DNA of 64,000 nucleotides from Candidatus Fermentithermobacillus carboniphilus (GCA_018208355.1 CP062796.1:1582494-1646493), one strand, 5' to 3'. Shown: positions 10,897 through 19,705, counted from the stretch's first letter. Translations and numbers: made by a program. The notes: generated by a model not told the origin, from the letters alone.

Positions 10897-10925
10897 TTGA
10901 CAATTATTAACCGCCTGTGTATATT
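10897..10925 (+). promoter_or_regulatory. Near-consensus sigma-A promoter for the DUF2089/SHOCT-like operon
   Basis: Perfect TTGACA (10897-10902), a 17-base spacer and TATATT (10920-10925) lie just upstream of the DUF2089 gene, in the 90-base AT-rich gap after uvrC. It marks the start of a separate transcription unit. Confidence 0.8.
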
Positions 10926-10946
10926 GCTCTTGAAAGGTGAGATGCG

Positions 10947-11345
10947 ATGCCCAACGAAGTAGTAGGCAGGTGTCCGGTTTGCGGGGAGGCCCTTGAAGTC
11001 ACTGACCTTCAATGCCCCTCGTGTCATACACGGATATCGGGAAGTTTCGACCTGTGTAAGTTCTGTAAGTTACCGCCTGAACAGCGGGCGTTTGCGGAGA
11101 TATTCATAAAGAACCGGGGCAACATCAGGGAAGTAGAAAGGGAGCTGGGTATTTCGTATCCCACGGTGCGAAGCCGTCTTGAAGCGCTGATAAGGGCACT
11201 GGGTTACCCGGTTGACGAGGACGATGAGAGTTCCGATGATGCGAGACTTATCAGGCAGCGGAAGGAGATACTTGACCGTCTCTCCAGGGGCGAAATCAAC
11301 GCTACGGAAGCAGCCAGGTTGCTTAAGAATCTATCGTCCCGGTAA
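10947..11345 (+). CDS. DUF2089 protein: zinc ribbon plus helix-turn-helix regulator
   Basis: A 132 aa protein with an N-terminal zinc ribbon (CPVCG at about 9-13, CPSC near 25, CKFC near 39), followed by a helix-turn-helix (NRGNIREVERELGISYPTVR, about 57-76) that matches the DUF2089 family. It is probably a small DNA-binding regulator. The C-terminal 30 residues (RKEILDRLSRGEINATEAARLL) resemble the helix pair found at the N-termini of the next two genes, so the three proteins share a module. It is the first gene of a three-gene unit ending at a terminator near 13054. Function beyond DNA binding is unknown. Confidence 0.85.
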   Translation: MPNEVVGRCPVCGEALEVTDLQCPSCHTRISGSFDLCKFCKLPPEQRAFAEIFIKNRGNIREVERELGISYPTVRSRLEALIRALGYPVDEDDESSDDARLIRQRKEILDRLSRGEINATEAARLLKNLSSR

Positions 11346-11498
11346 CCTGTCTTAGAGTAAAAAGGTTGGGGCTCTGTGGGAATCATCTCCGCCCCTTCTC
11401 GGGACCAAAAGGCCCGGTTGCCGGCGGAGTTGATCGATAACCGGGCTATCCCTGCCGGGGGAAAAGGCGAAAACGGGGTAGCCAGGAGGGGGAGAAGC

Positions 11499-12617
11499 AT
11501 GTCGAAGGAAGAGAAGCTACTTATCCTTCAGATGGTGGCCGATGGAAAGATCACTCCTGAGCAGGGAGTGGAACTCCTAAAGGTGGTCGGTGGTCCCGGT
11601 ACAAGGGAGGTTCCTGCAGAACCCACCGTGAAACCACCGGCACCGTACGCTCCGAAAGGTGCTATCCCGCCCAAGCAGGCGGAATCGTACGCAGATTCAA
11701 TGTCGAAACATTTTGAGGATCTCGGCCAGAGGGTGGGGGAGACAGTCAGCGAGAGCGCGGAAGGATTGCGGAAACTTATTTCCAGCTTTTTCGGCGGAGG
11801 TGGGCTTTTTGCTGGAGGTCCCGAGTTTGAACTGCACGACGAAATCAAAGGAGAGATCCCTGCCGAGGGGGATCTTGACATATCCCTGCGGACCATAAAC
11901 GGCAGGATCACGGTGGAAACCTGGGACCAACCGGGATTCCTTCTCGACGTCAAGAAGAAGATTTCTGCTAGAAATGAGGACGAAGCCAAAGAACTCCTGA
12001 AAGACGTATATGAGTTCAGCCAGGACGGAGTCTCCCTCAGAGCTAGAGCCAAGGAGTCTTCGGGAAACTTTATGGGACGCAACGCCTCGGTGAGTTTCAC
12101 CCTGACGATACCCAGAGCGCGACAGGCTTCTCTCAACCTTGACTCCGCAAACGGCCGCATAACCGTGGAAGGAGTTTCGGGCAAAAGATGTGTAGCTGAT
12201 ACGGCCAATGGACGCATTGAGGTGACGGGTTGCCATTTCGGTGACGCCATCCTTGACACGGCCAACGGGAGGATCGAGTTTGACGGTAGTGCCTCAAACT
12301 TGAAAGCGGATACCGCTAACGGTAGAATCGAAGCCTGTCTTCGCGGCGCAGGAACGTGGAAACTGGGCACAGCTAACGGACGAATCGAAGTGGAGATAGA
12401 GCGCGAAGAGGGCACGGGTTACGAGATAGACATCTCTTCGGTCATGGGCAGGCTTGAAGTGACGGGCATGGATGACGCCGAGGTTTTGATAGATGAAACC
12501 AGGCAGAAGTTTGGCTCGAGGCGCTATAAAGCGCGCACTAAAGGGTTCGAGGAGTCGCCGGTGAAAGCATCTCTCAAAGCATCCTCTTCGATGGGTAGGG
12601 TTACGGTAAGTCTTTGA
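11499..12617 (+). CDS. YvlB-like protein: SHOCT-like helices plus DUF4097 beta-repeat domain
   Basis: A 372 aa protein starting at ATG 11499, chosen because AGGAGGGGGAG lies directly upstream; the open frame extends to 11376 without such a site. The first 30 residues are the SHOCT-like helix pair (LQMVADGKITPEQGVELLK). After a proline-rich linker, residues about 120-372 form a DUF4097-type beta-solenoid with a repeated TANGRI(E/T) motif seen at least five times at roughly 18-25 residue spacing. Members such as Bacillus YvlB occur in envelope-stress operons. There is no transmembrane segment or signal peptide, so it should be cytoplasmic. The next gene overlaps in the same operon. Confidence 0.85.
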   Translation: MSKEEKLLILQMVADGKITPEQGVELLKVVGGPGTREVPAEPTVKPPAPYAPKGAIPPKQAESYADSMSKHFEDLGQRVGETVSESAEGLRKLISSFFGGGGLFAGGPEFELHDEIKGEIPAEGDLDISLRTINGRITVETWDQPGFLLDVKKKISARNEDEAKELLKDVYEFSQDGVSLRARAKESSGNFMGRNASVSFTLTIPRARQASLNLDSANGRITVEGVSGKRCVADTANGRIEVTGCHFGDAILDTANGRIEFDGSASNLKADTANGRIEACLRGAGTWKLGTANGRIEVEIEREEGTGYEIDISSVMGRLEVTGMDDAEVLIDETRQKFGSRRYKARTKGFEESPVKASLKASSSMGRVTVSL

Positions 12618-12631
12618 AAGGGGAACCCTCA

Positions 12632-13006
12632 ATGGACGAAGAAAAAACGCGCATCTTACAGATGCTTAGGGATGGCAAGATTTCAGTAGATGAAGCTCTC
12701 AAACTCCTGGAGGCGCTTGAGCCTCCCCGACCGAGCGAGGAGGTTCCTCAGACCAGGCCAAAATGGCTTAGGGTCAGAGTTACCGAGGCCAACAAAGAAA
12801 AGCCCAAAGTAATTTTAAACCTGCCGATCGGCATAGTAGACTGGGCTCTTAAAGTAGGGAACAAGTTCATCGGCATGGGAGCAGTCGACCTAAACGGGGT
12901 CGATCTGGAGGAACTTCGACGGGCCATAACTACGGGAATGAGAGGAAAGATCCTAGACGTGACCGACGAAGATTCAAACGAGCACGTGGAAATCGAGATC
13001 GAGTGA
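12632..13006 (+). CDS. SHOCT-like domain protein, function unknown
   Basis: A 124 aa protein beginning at ATG 12632 behind AAAGGGGAA; a TTG at 12614 would place that ribosome binding site inside the gene. Residues 1-30 are the helix pair also found in the two upstream genes (ILQMLRDGKISVDEALKLLEAL). The rest (about 45-124) is a compact domain ending in acidic residues, with a hydrophobic segment LNLPIGIVDWALKVG that is too short for a clear membrane span. Comparable small proteins accompany YvlB-like genes. No enzymatic motif is visible. Confidence 0.8.
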   Translation: MDEEKTRILQMLRDGKISVDEALKLLEALEPPRPSEEVPQTRPKWLRVRVTEANKEKPKVILNLPIGIVDWALKVGNKFIGMGAVDLNGVDLEELRRAITTGMRGKILDVTDEDSNEHVEIEIE

Positions 13007-13012
13007 GAGAAT

Positions 13013-13054
13013 GGGTCATACCCCGGGGCCATCATGACCCCTTTTCATTTTTAT
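13013..13054 (+). terminator. Rho-independent terminator after the DUF2089 operon
   Basis: GGGTCAT (13013-13019) pairs with ATGACCC (13034-13040), with a CCCCGGGG core in the loop. A T-rich run (CTTTTCATTTTTATTTATTT) follows, 7 bases after the last stop codon. Confidence 0.8.
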
Positions 13055-13131
13055 TTATTTGGTCACCCTCATCGTGGGTCCCTGTTGCGAGAAATGTTAC
13101 GGCGAGTGTTTCAAAAGGGTTATAAACCTTG

Positions 13132-14043
13132 TCAGGGAAGCTGATTTTTACCGGTATCCCCATGAGACATCTCTGCCCGTAACCTGGAAGCTATCTCGGC
13201 TATCCGCCTGAATCTGTGGTTTACGGCTGACTTGGATGCCGGCGGGTTGAGAGCCTGGCCCAGCTCTTCCATAGTCATGTCGGGATTTTCCAGGCGCAAA
13301 ACGGCAAGTTCTCTTAGAGCGGGCGACAGGCTGGATAGCCCTCTTTCGCTGTCTATGAGCACTATGTCTTCTATCTGGCGCAGTGCAGCTTCTACCGCGC
13401 GTGATACGTTTGCCCTGTCCATATTCACAAGCCGTTGCACCGAGCTCTTGAGGTTCTTTTTGGCCCTGATGTTTTCGTACTCGAGGACAGAACGGAATGC
13501 CCCGAGGATTGTCAGAAATTTCGAGATCTCGTCTGAATCCTTCAAGTATACGACCCAGGCAGACCTCCGATCGGTGATGCCTGCCTTTAGCTCCTCTTTT
13601 TCCAATAGGGTCTTAATCCACATGGCGTCACACCGGTTGGCAAAGGCCATCTCGAGGTGGTGGCTCTTGTGAGGGGATGCTACGGAACCTCTCGCGAGGA
13701 ATGTCCCCCTGAGATAGCACCTCCGGGCGGCTGCGTTCTTGAGGAGGATATGGAGGGGGGGCTCCGCTGGGAGCCCATTGCCGTCGATTAACAGGCCCTT
13801 TCCTTGCCTGCGGAATGCCGGGCCCTGGCCGGAAAGTTTTTTCTCGAGAAAATACAGGCGCCGGAGGAGAAAGGGTCTTCCGGATACAACCGTCCCGTCC
13901 TTCAATCTTTTGGATTCCCTTTTTGACCTGGGCGGAAGATAGCGGCGCAAAGCGTATGCTTCCCAGAAAGCTTGAGCATGAGTCTGGATCCTTACGTGCG
14001 CCAGTTCTTCTTTCAACACTTCCGAGAAAGTATCTTTTTCCAT
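13132..14043 (-). CDS. whiA: WhiA-type DNA-binding regulator
   Basis: WhiA has a LAGLIDADG-homing-endonuclease-like N-terminal domain without nuclease activity, and a C-terminal helix-turn-helix. Here the C-terminal HTH reads MEELGQALNPPASKSAVNHR, the conserved WhiA signature with SKSAVNHR. At 303 aa it is normal length. In actinobacteria WhiA controls sporulation septation; in Bacillus it influences division and nucleoid organisation. It is the last gene of the conserved rapZ-yvcK-whiA cluster, 14 bases after yvcK, starting at ATG 14043. Confidence 0.95.
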   Translation of the reverse strand: MEKDTFSEVLKEELAHVRIQTHAQAFWEAYALRRYLPPRSKRESKRLKDGTVVSGRPFLLRRLYFLEKKLSGQGPAFRRQGKGLLIDGNGLPAEPPLHILLKNAAARRCYLRGTFLARGSVASPHKSHHLEMAFANRCDAMWIKTLLEKEELKAGITDRRSAWVVYLKDSDEISKFLTILGAFRSVLEYENIRAKKNLKSSVQRLVNMDRANVSRAVEAALRQIEDIVLIDSERGLSSLSPALRELAVLRLENPDMTMEELGQALNPPASKSAVNHRFRRIAEIASRLRAEMSHGDTGKNQLP

Positions 14044-14057
14044 GAGTATCCCCGAGA

Positions 14058-15062
14058 TCAGGCAAGGCTTTTCTTCAGGACGGTCTCTACGTCTTTACTG
14101 TCCTGGCTCGTATTCCCATTAACAAAGTGGATTATGGCGCGTGCGAGCCGGATTGAGTCGTGTCTGGCCAGGTCTCCTTTTGCCAAGTAGTCCCCGGTGA
14201 TTGAGATGTAACCTCTTGACTCCAGCATGTCCGTATCAGGGGTTACCTGGCGTCTTCCTTCTGCAGCATATTTTTCCAGAACCTCATCGGGGGCGATTCC
14301 GGTATTTACTAGAACGTGAGAGAATAGTCTTCCGGCATGGTTTTCTATCGCCCTGACGTGGTCGTAGGCGGTATAGCCGTCTGTCTCTCCGGGCTGAGTC
14401 ATCACGTTGCATATGTAAATCTTGCGCGCCTGCGACCTCCTTACCGCCTGTGATATCCCCTGTACCAGGAGGTTCGGGATGATGGATGTGAATAGGCTCC
14501 CCGGGCCTATGACGATGCCGTCGGCTGTTTCGATTTCGCACACGGCCTCGTCGAGGGGCGGGGGGTTTTCGGGCTTTAGTCTCAACTTCTTGATCTTACC
14601 TCTGGCCGCCGGTATGGCGTTTTCACCCCAGACAACGGAACCATCCTCCATTTCAGCATACAGCGTGACGTCGGACAGGGTCGCCGGAAGGACTTTGCCT
14701 TTAACGGCCAGGATCCTGGACATGGCTCTCACTGCGGCCTGAAAATCCCCGGTCATCTCCGTCACAGCGGCGAGGAACAGGTTGCCGAAATTATGACCCT
14801 TCAGCTCTCCTCGCGTAAACCTGTGGTTGAAAAGAGACGTCATATCGGGTTCCGCTTCGGCGAGCGCGAGGAGACAGTTCCTGATATCGCCCGGAGGAAG
14901 GATTCCCATATCTTTCCGGAGACGTCCGGAGCTCCCGCCGTCATCAGCTACCGTGACTACGGCTACGATCTGGCACGGAAACAGCTTTAGTCCCCGCAGG
15001 ACTGTTGCGAGTCCGGTTCCTCCGCCAATGGTCACTATTTTAGGGAGTCGCGCTTCGTTCAC
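14058..15062 (-). CDS. yvcK: YvcK/CofD-like UDP-sugar-binding protein
   Basis: YvcK-family protein (334 aa) needed in Bacillus for growth on gluconeogenic carbon sources and for correct cell-wall enzyme placement; it binds UDP-GlcNAc-type nucleotides. The N-terminal Rossmann signature GGGTGLATVLRGLK (residues 13-26) and the VADDGGSSGRLR motif (about 37-48) are intact. The GTG start (15062) overlaps the rapZ stop by 4 bases (GTGA), so translation is coupled. It links wall-precursor sensing with neighbouring RapZ. Confidence 0.95.
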   Translation of the reverse strand: MNEARLPKIVTIGGGTGLATVLRGLKLFPCQIVAVVTVADDGGSSGRLRKDMGILPPGDIRNCLLALAEAEPDMTSLFNHRFTRGELKGHNFGNLFLAAVTEMTGDFQAAVRAMSRILAVKGKVLPATLSDVTLYAEMEDGSVVWGENAIPAARGKIKKLRLKPENPPPLDEAVCEIETADGIVIGPGSLFTSIIPNLLVQGISQAVRRSQARKIYICNVMTQPGETDGYTAYDHVRAIENHAGRLFSHVLVNTGIAPDEVLEKYAAEGRRQVTPDTDMLESRGYISITGDYLAKGDLARHDSIRLARAIIHFVNGNTSQDSKDVETVLKKSLA

Positions 15063-15976
15063 TTTTCGCTACCTCCGGCTTCTTCCCGCTCTATATCTCT
15101 ATGTTCCACCACTACCACGTGATCCCTTGACTCCAAGTGTGCTTTGAGCACTTCGGCGATGACCACAGACCTGTGCCGGCCCCCGGTACAGCCTATGGCG
15201 ATGGTCAGGTGACTCTTTCCTTCTTCGATGTAATTGGGAAGAAGAAACTCCAGAAACCTCTCGAATTCGGACAAAAACTTTCTGGTAAGAGGGGCTTCGA
15301 GGACGTACTTCGATACTTCGGGGTCGAGGCCCGTCAGAGGACGGAGCGCATCGACGTAGTGGGGATTGGGGAGAAAACGCACGTCGAAGACCAGGTCCGC
15401 ATCGAGAGGGAGACCGTGCTTGAACCCGAAGGTGATAATACTGATCAGAAGTTTTTCGATCTTCGCCTGTTTCGAGACTACATCTAGGAGTTTCTTTCTG
15501 AACTCCGACGGACTCAGGTCCGATGTGTCCATGATAATGCTGGCCTGACTTTTGATGTCGCGCAGCTTGAGCCTCTCCTCGCGGATGCCCTCTAGAATTC
15601 CTCCCTGGGACGAAAGCGGGTGCCTTCTTCTCGTTTCTTTGAACCGCCGGACCAGGGTATCGTCGTCTGCTTCCAGGAACAATATGAGGGGTTTCAGACC
15701 AGATTTTCTGACCTCGTCCAAGGCGTCGGAAAGGTCCCTGAAGAACTCGCCTCCCCTTATATCGACGACCATGGCGATCTTCCGGATAGGTTCCCTGGCC
15801 TGTGTGCAGAGCTGGATAAATGTCGGTATCAGGGACGGAGGCAGATTATCGACGCAAAAATATCCGAGGTCCTCCAGGGTCTTGAGGGCCTGTGACTTTC
15901 CAGCCCCTGACAATCCCGTTATTATGATTACGCTGTACTCGGAGTTCAACCTGTGCTCAATCCTCGGCTTTTCCAT
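15059..15976 (-). CDS. rapZ: RapZ/YvcJ-type nucleotide-binding protein
   Basis: P-loop protein of 305 aa. In enterobacteria RapZ is an RNase E adaptor controlling glmS mRNA through small RNAs; Bacillus YvcJ is a GTPase whose role is less clear. Walker A GLSGAGKS lies at residues about 21-28, and the C-terminal domain carries the conserved GCTGGRHRSV signature. ATG at 15976 has AAAGG a few bases upstream. In this genome glmS is preceded by a self-cleaving ribozyme, so the enterobacterial RNase-adaptor function should not be assumed. Confidence 0.95.
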   Translation of the reverse strand: MEKPRIEHRLNSEYSVIIITGLSGAGKSQALKTLEDLGYFCVDNLPPSLIPTFIQLCTQAREPIRKIAMVVDIRGGEFFRDLSDALDEVRKSGLKPLILFLEADDDTLVRRFKETRRRHPLSSQGGILEGIREERLKLRDIKSQASIIMDTSDLSPSEFRKKLLDVVSKQAKIEKLLISIITFGFKHGLPLDADLVFDVRFLPNPHYVDALRPLTGLDPEVSKYVLEAPLTRKFLSEFERFLEFLLPNYIEEGKSHLTIAIGCTGGRHRSVVIAEVLKAHLESRDHVVVVEHRDIEREEAGGSEK

Positions 15977-16057
15977 ATCGGCCTTTACCAGTTGGTCCTA
16001 TCCGGGTCGCACCGAAGGCGAACAGTTAGGCGGTTAGCCAGTTTCGTGCGACCGGTT

Positions 16058-16861
16058 CTAATGACGCTCGCCGGGTTCTATGCCCATTGACTTCCACAGT
16101 TCCTGGTACAGCACGGGCTTTACCAGGAAGTCGAGCTTGGCCCCTTCCTGCCAGGCCCGGTACATGCTCACGCCCTGCCGCAACCCGAGTTCGGGAAAAC
16201 TTTTCGGTTTTTCCAGACGAGGCTTGGGATGATTTGAATAGCTGTCGTTAGGCATGAAAATGCTTTTATCCTTATATTCCACATCGTAATAGGCCATTCC
16301 TTTTCGGACGCGGATAGGTTCGTACACCGACGCAAACTCCCTCGCTATCCAGTTGGCTATGACGAGAAAGTCGTTCCCCGGATTGACGGTGGCGTGACCG
16401 TAGAAGGGAGGTATAAGAAGGATGTCGCCTTCTTCGAAGTCGGCTACGACGAAGTCTTCCACTTCGCCGGTGATGTCACCCCCTTTTTGCATTAGGAAAT
16501 GGGCTTTTCCGTGAATCACCTGATACACTTCTGGATATGTGAATGCTTGACCCGGGGCCAGGGGATGGTAGTGACCGAAGGTCTTGACGTATTCAGAACC
16601 GATCTTCCCCGGATAAATTACAGTCAGGTCAAAGCGAAGGCCCGAGTTTATCATGGCGTTCTGGTCTTTCTCTAGGCCCGTTCCCCTGTACATCAAGTAC
16701 AGAGTCTCAGGGCCGCCCTGGTCAGGGTAAAGGAGGACCGGCGACGCATCTTTGAGTTTCCTCGCCTCTGGCCTGGGTGAAAGGACGCCATGGCCGAACG
16801 TAAGGGTGCCGTCGTCATTAAGGGTGACGGGGAAGCCTACCAGCTCGGAAATGTCTTTCAT
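16058..16861 (-). CDS. Cupin-type (archaeal-type) glucose-6-phosphate isomerase
   Basis: Metal-dependent interconversion of glucose-6-phosphate and fructose-6-phosphate in glycolysis/gluconeogenesis. The cupin metal-site pattern is clear: GHYHPL, then YPEVYQVIHG with the glutamate ligand, and the later histidine in FYGHATVNPG, as in the cupin PGI family of archaea and a few bacteria. ATG at 16861 is preferred because GGAAGGTG lies 6 bases before it; the frame opens at GTG 16870, which overlaps that site. At about 267 aa it is longer than the roughly 190 aa archaeal enzymes, with an extra C-terminal segment (YKDKSIFMPNDSY onward). It sits 25 bases after the pyruvate-kinase C-domain gene. Confidence 0.85.
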   Translation of the reverse strand: MKDISELVGFPVTLNDDGTLTFGHGVLSPRPEARKLKDASPVLLYPDQGGPETLYLMYRGTGLEKDQNAMINSGLRFDLTVIYPGKIGSEYVKTFGHYHPLAPGQAFTYPEVYQVIHGKAHFLMQKGGDITGEVEDFVVADFEEGDILLIPPFYGHATVNPGNDFLVIANWIAREFASVYEPIRVRKGMAYYDVEYKDKSIFMPNDSYSNHPKPRLEKPKSFPELGLRQGVSMYRAWQEGAKLDFLVKPVLYQELWKSMGIEPGERH

Positions 16862-16894
16862 AATCTTCACCTTCCATAGAGTATTGTCGCGGAA

Positions 16895-17452
16895 CTATTC
16901 TTTGGGTCTCCTGGGCTTGCATATCACTTCCAGGATCTCTGTGTCGAAAATGGTCTTGGCGTGTGACGGTACGAGGACAAGGGCCGTATCTGCCCCACCT
17001 CCAGACCCTCCGACGGCGATTACCGGTTTTCCGTAGGGTATTAATCCCGCGTCCAGGGCCATTACCGCGATTTCCACCGCTACCTTTGTTCCTTGCGAGA
17101 ACATCCGCAAAGTGTTCGATATTATGCCGCCAGGGTATAGACCTCCGAATTTGTTGGTGACGGCCCTCTCTACGTTCCCGAAAAGGTGGGTGGTTGTCAA
17201 AATCTCCGCGCCCGACCTTTTGAGTTCTTCTCTGGTTTCACGGCCCATCTCGTCAAATCCCGGCTCTTTGAACCCCACGTGATGAGTCACGCAGACCAGG
17301 TGCGGGATCTTGCCCAAAAAATGCCTGGCGGTGTACCCCGTGTTCGACGCTACGACTATGTAGTCGATACCCAGGTCCTTAGCTCGTTCCAGGGCCAGCC
17401 TTGCGACTTCACCGGTATTCTGACGACCAGGTTTATCGAAATATACGGTCAC
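16895..17452 (-). CDS. Stand-alone pyruvate kinase C-terminal (alpha/beta) domain protein
   Basis: A 185 aa protein matching only the C-terminal alpha/beta domain of pyruvate kinase, the part that carries allosteric sites, with no catalytic TIM barrel in or near it. Motifs include DYIVVASNTGYTARHFL at about 29-45 and the glycine-rich VIAVGGSGGGADTA near the C-terminus. Such free domains are annotated in Bacillota and archaea, without a settled function. The GTG at 17452 has a strong AAAAGGAGGGT site 6 bases upstream. The gene leads a minus-strand operon with cupin PGI, which suggests a role as a metabolite sensor or sugar-phosphate enzyme; that is inference. Confidence 0.8.
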   Translation of the reverse strand: MTVYFDKPGRQNTGEVARLALERAKDLGIDYIVVASNTGYTARHFLGKIPHLVCVTHHVGFKEPGFDEMGRETREELKRSGAEILTTTHLFGNVERAVTNKFGGLYPGGIISNTLRMFSQGTKVAVEIAVMALDAGLIPYGKPVIAVGGSGGGADTALVLVPSHAKTIFDTEILEVICKPRRPKE

Positions 17453-17684
17453 GTTTTACCCTCCTTTTCATGTCTTCCTCGTACAATACCAATATTACAC
17501 TTGAAACCCGGAAGAAAACAAAGTCTTGCCCGAAAGTCAGAACCTTGTGGAACCGCCAGTCGTCAAAAACGTCGTAGATATATTGAGTCTGGGAGAGCTT
17601 ACAATAAATGCATGCCCCGTTGAGGGTGCAAGAAGGGTTCCGGCAATCCCGCGCGAATGATATTCTATACATATAAGAGGGGGC

Positions 17685-18509
17685 GTGGGCAGGCACTTGT
17701 TGGATCAGCTTCGCTACTTTACCTGGCAAGACGTAATCCTGTCCGTGGTGGACGTCGCCATCGTGGCGTACCTGTTTTATAGGGTCTTTGTGTTGATCAG
17801 AGGTACGAGGGCCGTCCAGCTCCTCAAGGGAATCGCCATCTTGTTCGTACTCGTATCTTTAACCCAGTGGCTCCGTCTTTATACCGTTAACTGGCTCTTA
17901 GTGCAGGTAAGGACCATGCTCCTTGTCGCACTTCCCATAGTTTTTTACCCGGAACTCAGAAGGGCTCTGGAGCAGATAGGGAGGGGTAAGATTTTCACAT
18001 CGTCTTTTTTCCGGGCGCAGAACGAATCTGCTTTCAAAGTCGTCGACGAGATAGTGAGGGCATCCTTCGATCTTGCCGCCTCAAAGACGGGTGCTCTCAT
18101 AGTGGTGGAGCAGGAGACTGGTCTTGAGGAATACATGGAAGGCGCCGTCAGATTGGACGCATTGGTCAGCGCTGAACTCTTGCAGAATATCTTTGTGCCA
18201 AATACTCCTCTTCATGACGGTGCCGTGATTGTCAGGGGCGACCGGATCGTGGCCGCCGCTTGCTTTTTGCCGTCGACTCAGGACCCCGTGACTGTTGAAC
18301 TCGGTTCAAGACACAGGGCTGCCATAGGGGTGACCCAGGTTTCTGACGCGGTGGCCATCGTAGTGTCCGAGGAAACAGGTACGGTCTCTCTGGCCGCTGG
18401 TGGAAGGCTGATAAGGGGGCTCGACGCCAAGACATTGCGGGATAAGCTTTTGGAACTCGTCAACCCGCAGCCGGTAATGCAGTTGTTTCACCGGGGGTCT
18501 CAGAAATGA
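17685..18509 (+). CDS. cdaA: Diadenylate cyclase CdaA (c-di-AMP synthase)
   Basis: Membrane-bound enzyme condensing two ATP into cyclic di-AMP. Three N-terminal hydrophobic segments (about residues 15-95) are followed by the DAC/DisA_N domain (about 110-270), with the catalytic DGA motif (PLHDGAVIV) and the RHR motif (GSRHRAAIG). The 274 aa length is typical. GTG 17685 lies only 1 base after a G-rich stretch, so TTG at 17697 or 17700 may be the true start. The gene overlaps cdaR by 4 bases. The cda-glm arrangement is standard in Bacillota and couples c-di-AMP to wall-precursor synthesis. Confidence 0.95.
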   Translation: MGRHLLDQLRYFTWQDVILSVVDVAIVAYLFYRVFVLIRGTRAVQLLKGIAILFVLVSLTQWLRLYTVNWLLVQVRTMLLVALPIVFYPELRRALEQIGRGKIFTSSFFRAQNESAFKVVDEIVRASFDLAASKTGALIVVEQETGLEEYMEGAVRLDALVSAELLQNIFVPNTPLHDGAVIVRGDRIVAAACFLPSTQDPVTVELGSRHRAAIGVTQVSDAVAIVVSEETGTVSLAAGGRLIRGLDAKTLRDKLLELVNPQPVMQLFHRGSQK

Positions 18510-19705
18510 CGGGAAAAGTTACCACTAACGACATTGTGGCCAAAGTGGCGGCGGTAATCCTCGCCCTAATAGTGTGGGTTCAAGTTTTTAACGACAAAAA
18601 CCCTCTGGAAAAACGAGTCCTCAGCCTCGATGTTGAACCGAAAAACTATGGCGACAAACTGGTCGTTGGATTGAATCCCCAAAAAGTCAACGTGACTATA
18701 GAAGGGCGCGCGAGAACCCTGGCGGAAGTGGAAAAAGAGAAGCCCAAGGCCATCGCCGATCTCACGGGCGTAGAGCCCGGCGAGTCGGCGGTCTCCCTGA
18801 CCATTTCGCTGCCTCGTGGGGTTAAACTTCTTGAAATAAACCCCAAGAAAGTGACGGTTACCCTAGATGTGAGCCATACCAGAAAAGTACCGGTGATCGT
18901 AGAGGTTCAGGGAGACCCAAACGAGGATTACACGAAGGGCGTGCCTTATTCCATCCCTCAACAGGTGGAAGTCAAGGGGCCCAGGACCCTCGTGGACAAA
19001 GTTCAGTCGGCGGTAGGGGTGGTTGACGTTACCGGGGCCGTAAAGGAAGTTACCGGCGTCATTTCAGTTGTCCCGAAAGATGCGATGGGTAATGAAGTTA
19101 AAGGGGTCGATGTTGATCCCAAAGAAGTGAAAGTCACGGTTCCCATGACCGCCCTCCCACCGGCGAAAACTGTCAGGGTTCACGTTCCGGTGGTGGGAAC
19201 TCCAAAGTCCGGGTTTAAAGTCGTTGGTGTCACTGTCAACCCCGAAATCGTAAAACTGAGGGCCGATCCGTCGATCATCGGTTCAATCAATTCCCTCTCG
19301 ACGAAATCCGTAGATGTCAGCGGGAAAGACGCAAGTTTCGACACGGTGGCGGTCCTCGACGTTCCGAGGGGCGTATCGGTCCAGACTTACCAGGTTACCG
19401 TGAGAGTCGAGATCGCTGAAGACATAATCGAAAGGACTTTCAAGGATGTCATAGTCCAGCTCTTGAATCCGGCGCCGGGCCTGGCCTGGCAACTCGATCC
19501 GCCAGTTGTGGACATAGTCCTGACAGGGCGGAGCGATATATTATCAAGGATCAAGGCTGCCGAGATAGAGGCGTATATAGACGCAGACGGGCGTCCCGAG
19601 GGCGGGCCTTACGAGCTTATAGTGGTACCAAAAGTTCCCGATTCCGAAAACATCCGGATCGATGTGAGACCTGCCCGCGTGAAACTTACGCTGACCAAGC
19701 GTTAA
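18506..19705 (+). CDS. cdaR: YbbR-domain protein CdaR, regulator of CdaA
   Basis: Extracytoplasmic regulator of the neighbouring cyclase. An N-terminal membrane anchor (about residues 10-28, VAAVILALIVWVQV) is followed by about four YbbR repeats of roughly 80 residues, recognisable from recurring PxxVTVxG-type strands such as PQKVNVTIEG, PQQVEVKGP and PPVVDIVLTG. At 399 aa it is normal size. ATG 18506 overlaps the cdaA stop by 4 bases. In Bacillus and Listeria, CdaR modulates CdaA and GlmM is a further partner; all three are adjacent here. Confidence 0.93.
   Translation: MTGKVTTNDIVAKVAAVILALIVWVQVFNDKNPLEKRVLSLDVEPKNYGDKLVVGLNPQKVNVTIEGRARTLAEVEKEKPKAIADLTGVEPGESAVSLTISLPRGVKLLEINPKKVTVTLDVSHTRKVPVIVEVQGDPNEDYTKGVPYSIPQQVEVKGPRTLVDKVQSAVGVVDVTGAVKEVTGVISVVPKDAMGNEVKGVDVDPKEVKVTVPMTALPPAKTVRVHVPVVGTPKSGFKVVGVTVNPEIVKLRADPSIIGSINSLSTKSVDVSGKDASFDTVAVLDVPRGVSVQTYQVTVRVEIAEDIIERTFKDVIVQLLNPAPGLAWQLDPPVVDIVLTGRSDILSRIKAAEIEAYIDADGRPEGGPYELIVVPKVPDSENIRIDVRPARVKLTLTKR

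Noticed and set aside
17433-17729. Minus-strand frame of 98 codons between the pyruvate-kinase C-domain gene and cdaA
   Set aside because: It overlaps both neighbouring genes' start regions, has no homology that I recognise and no suitable ribosome binding site.
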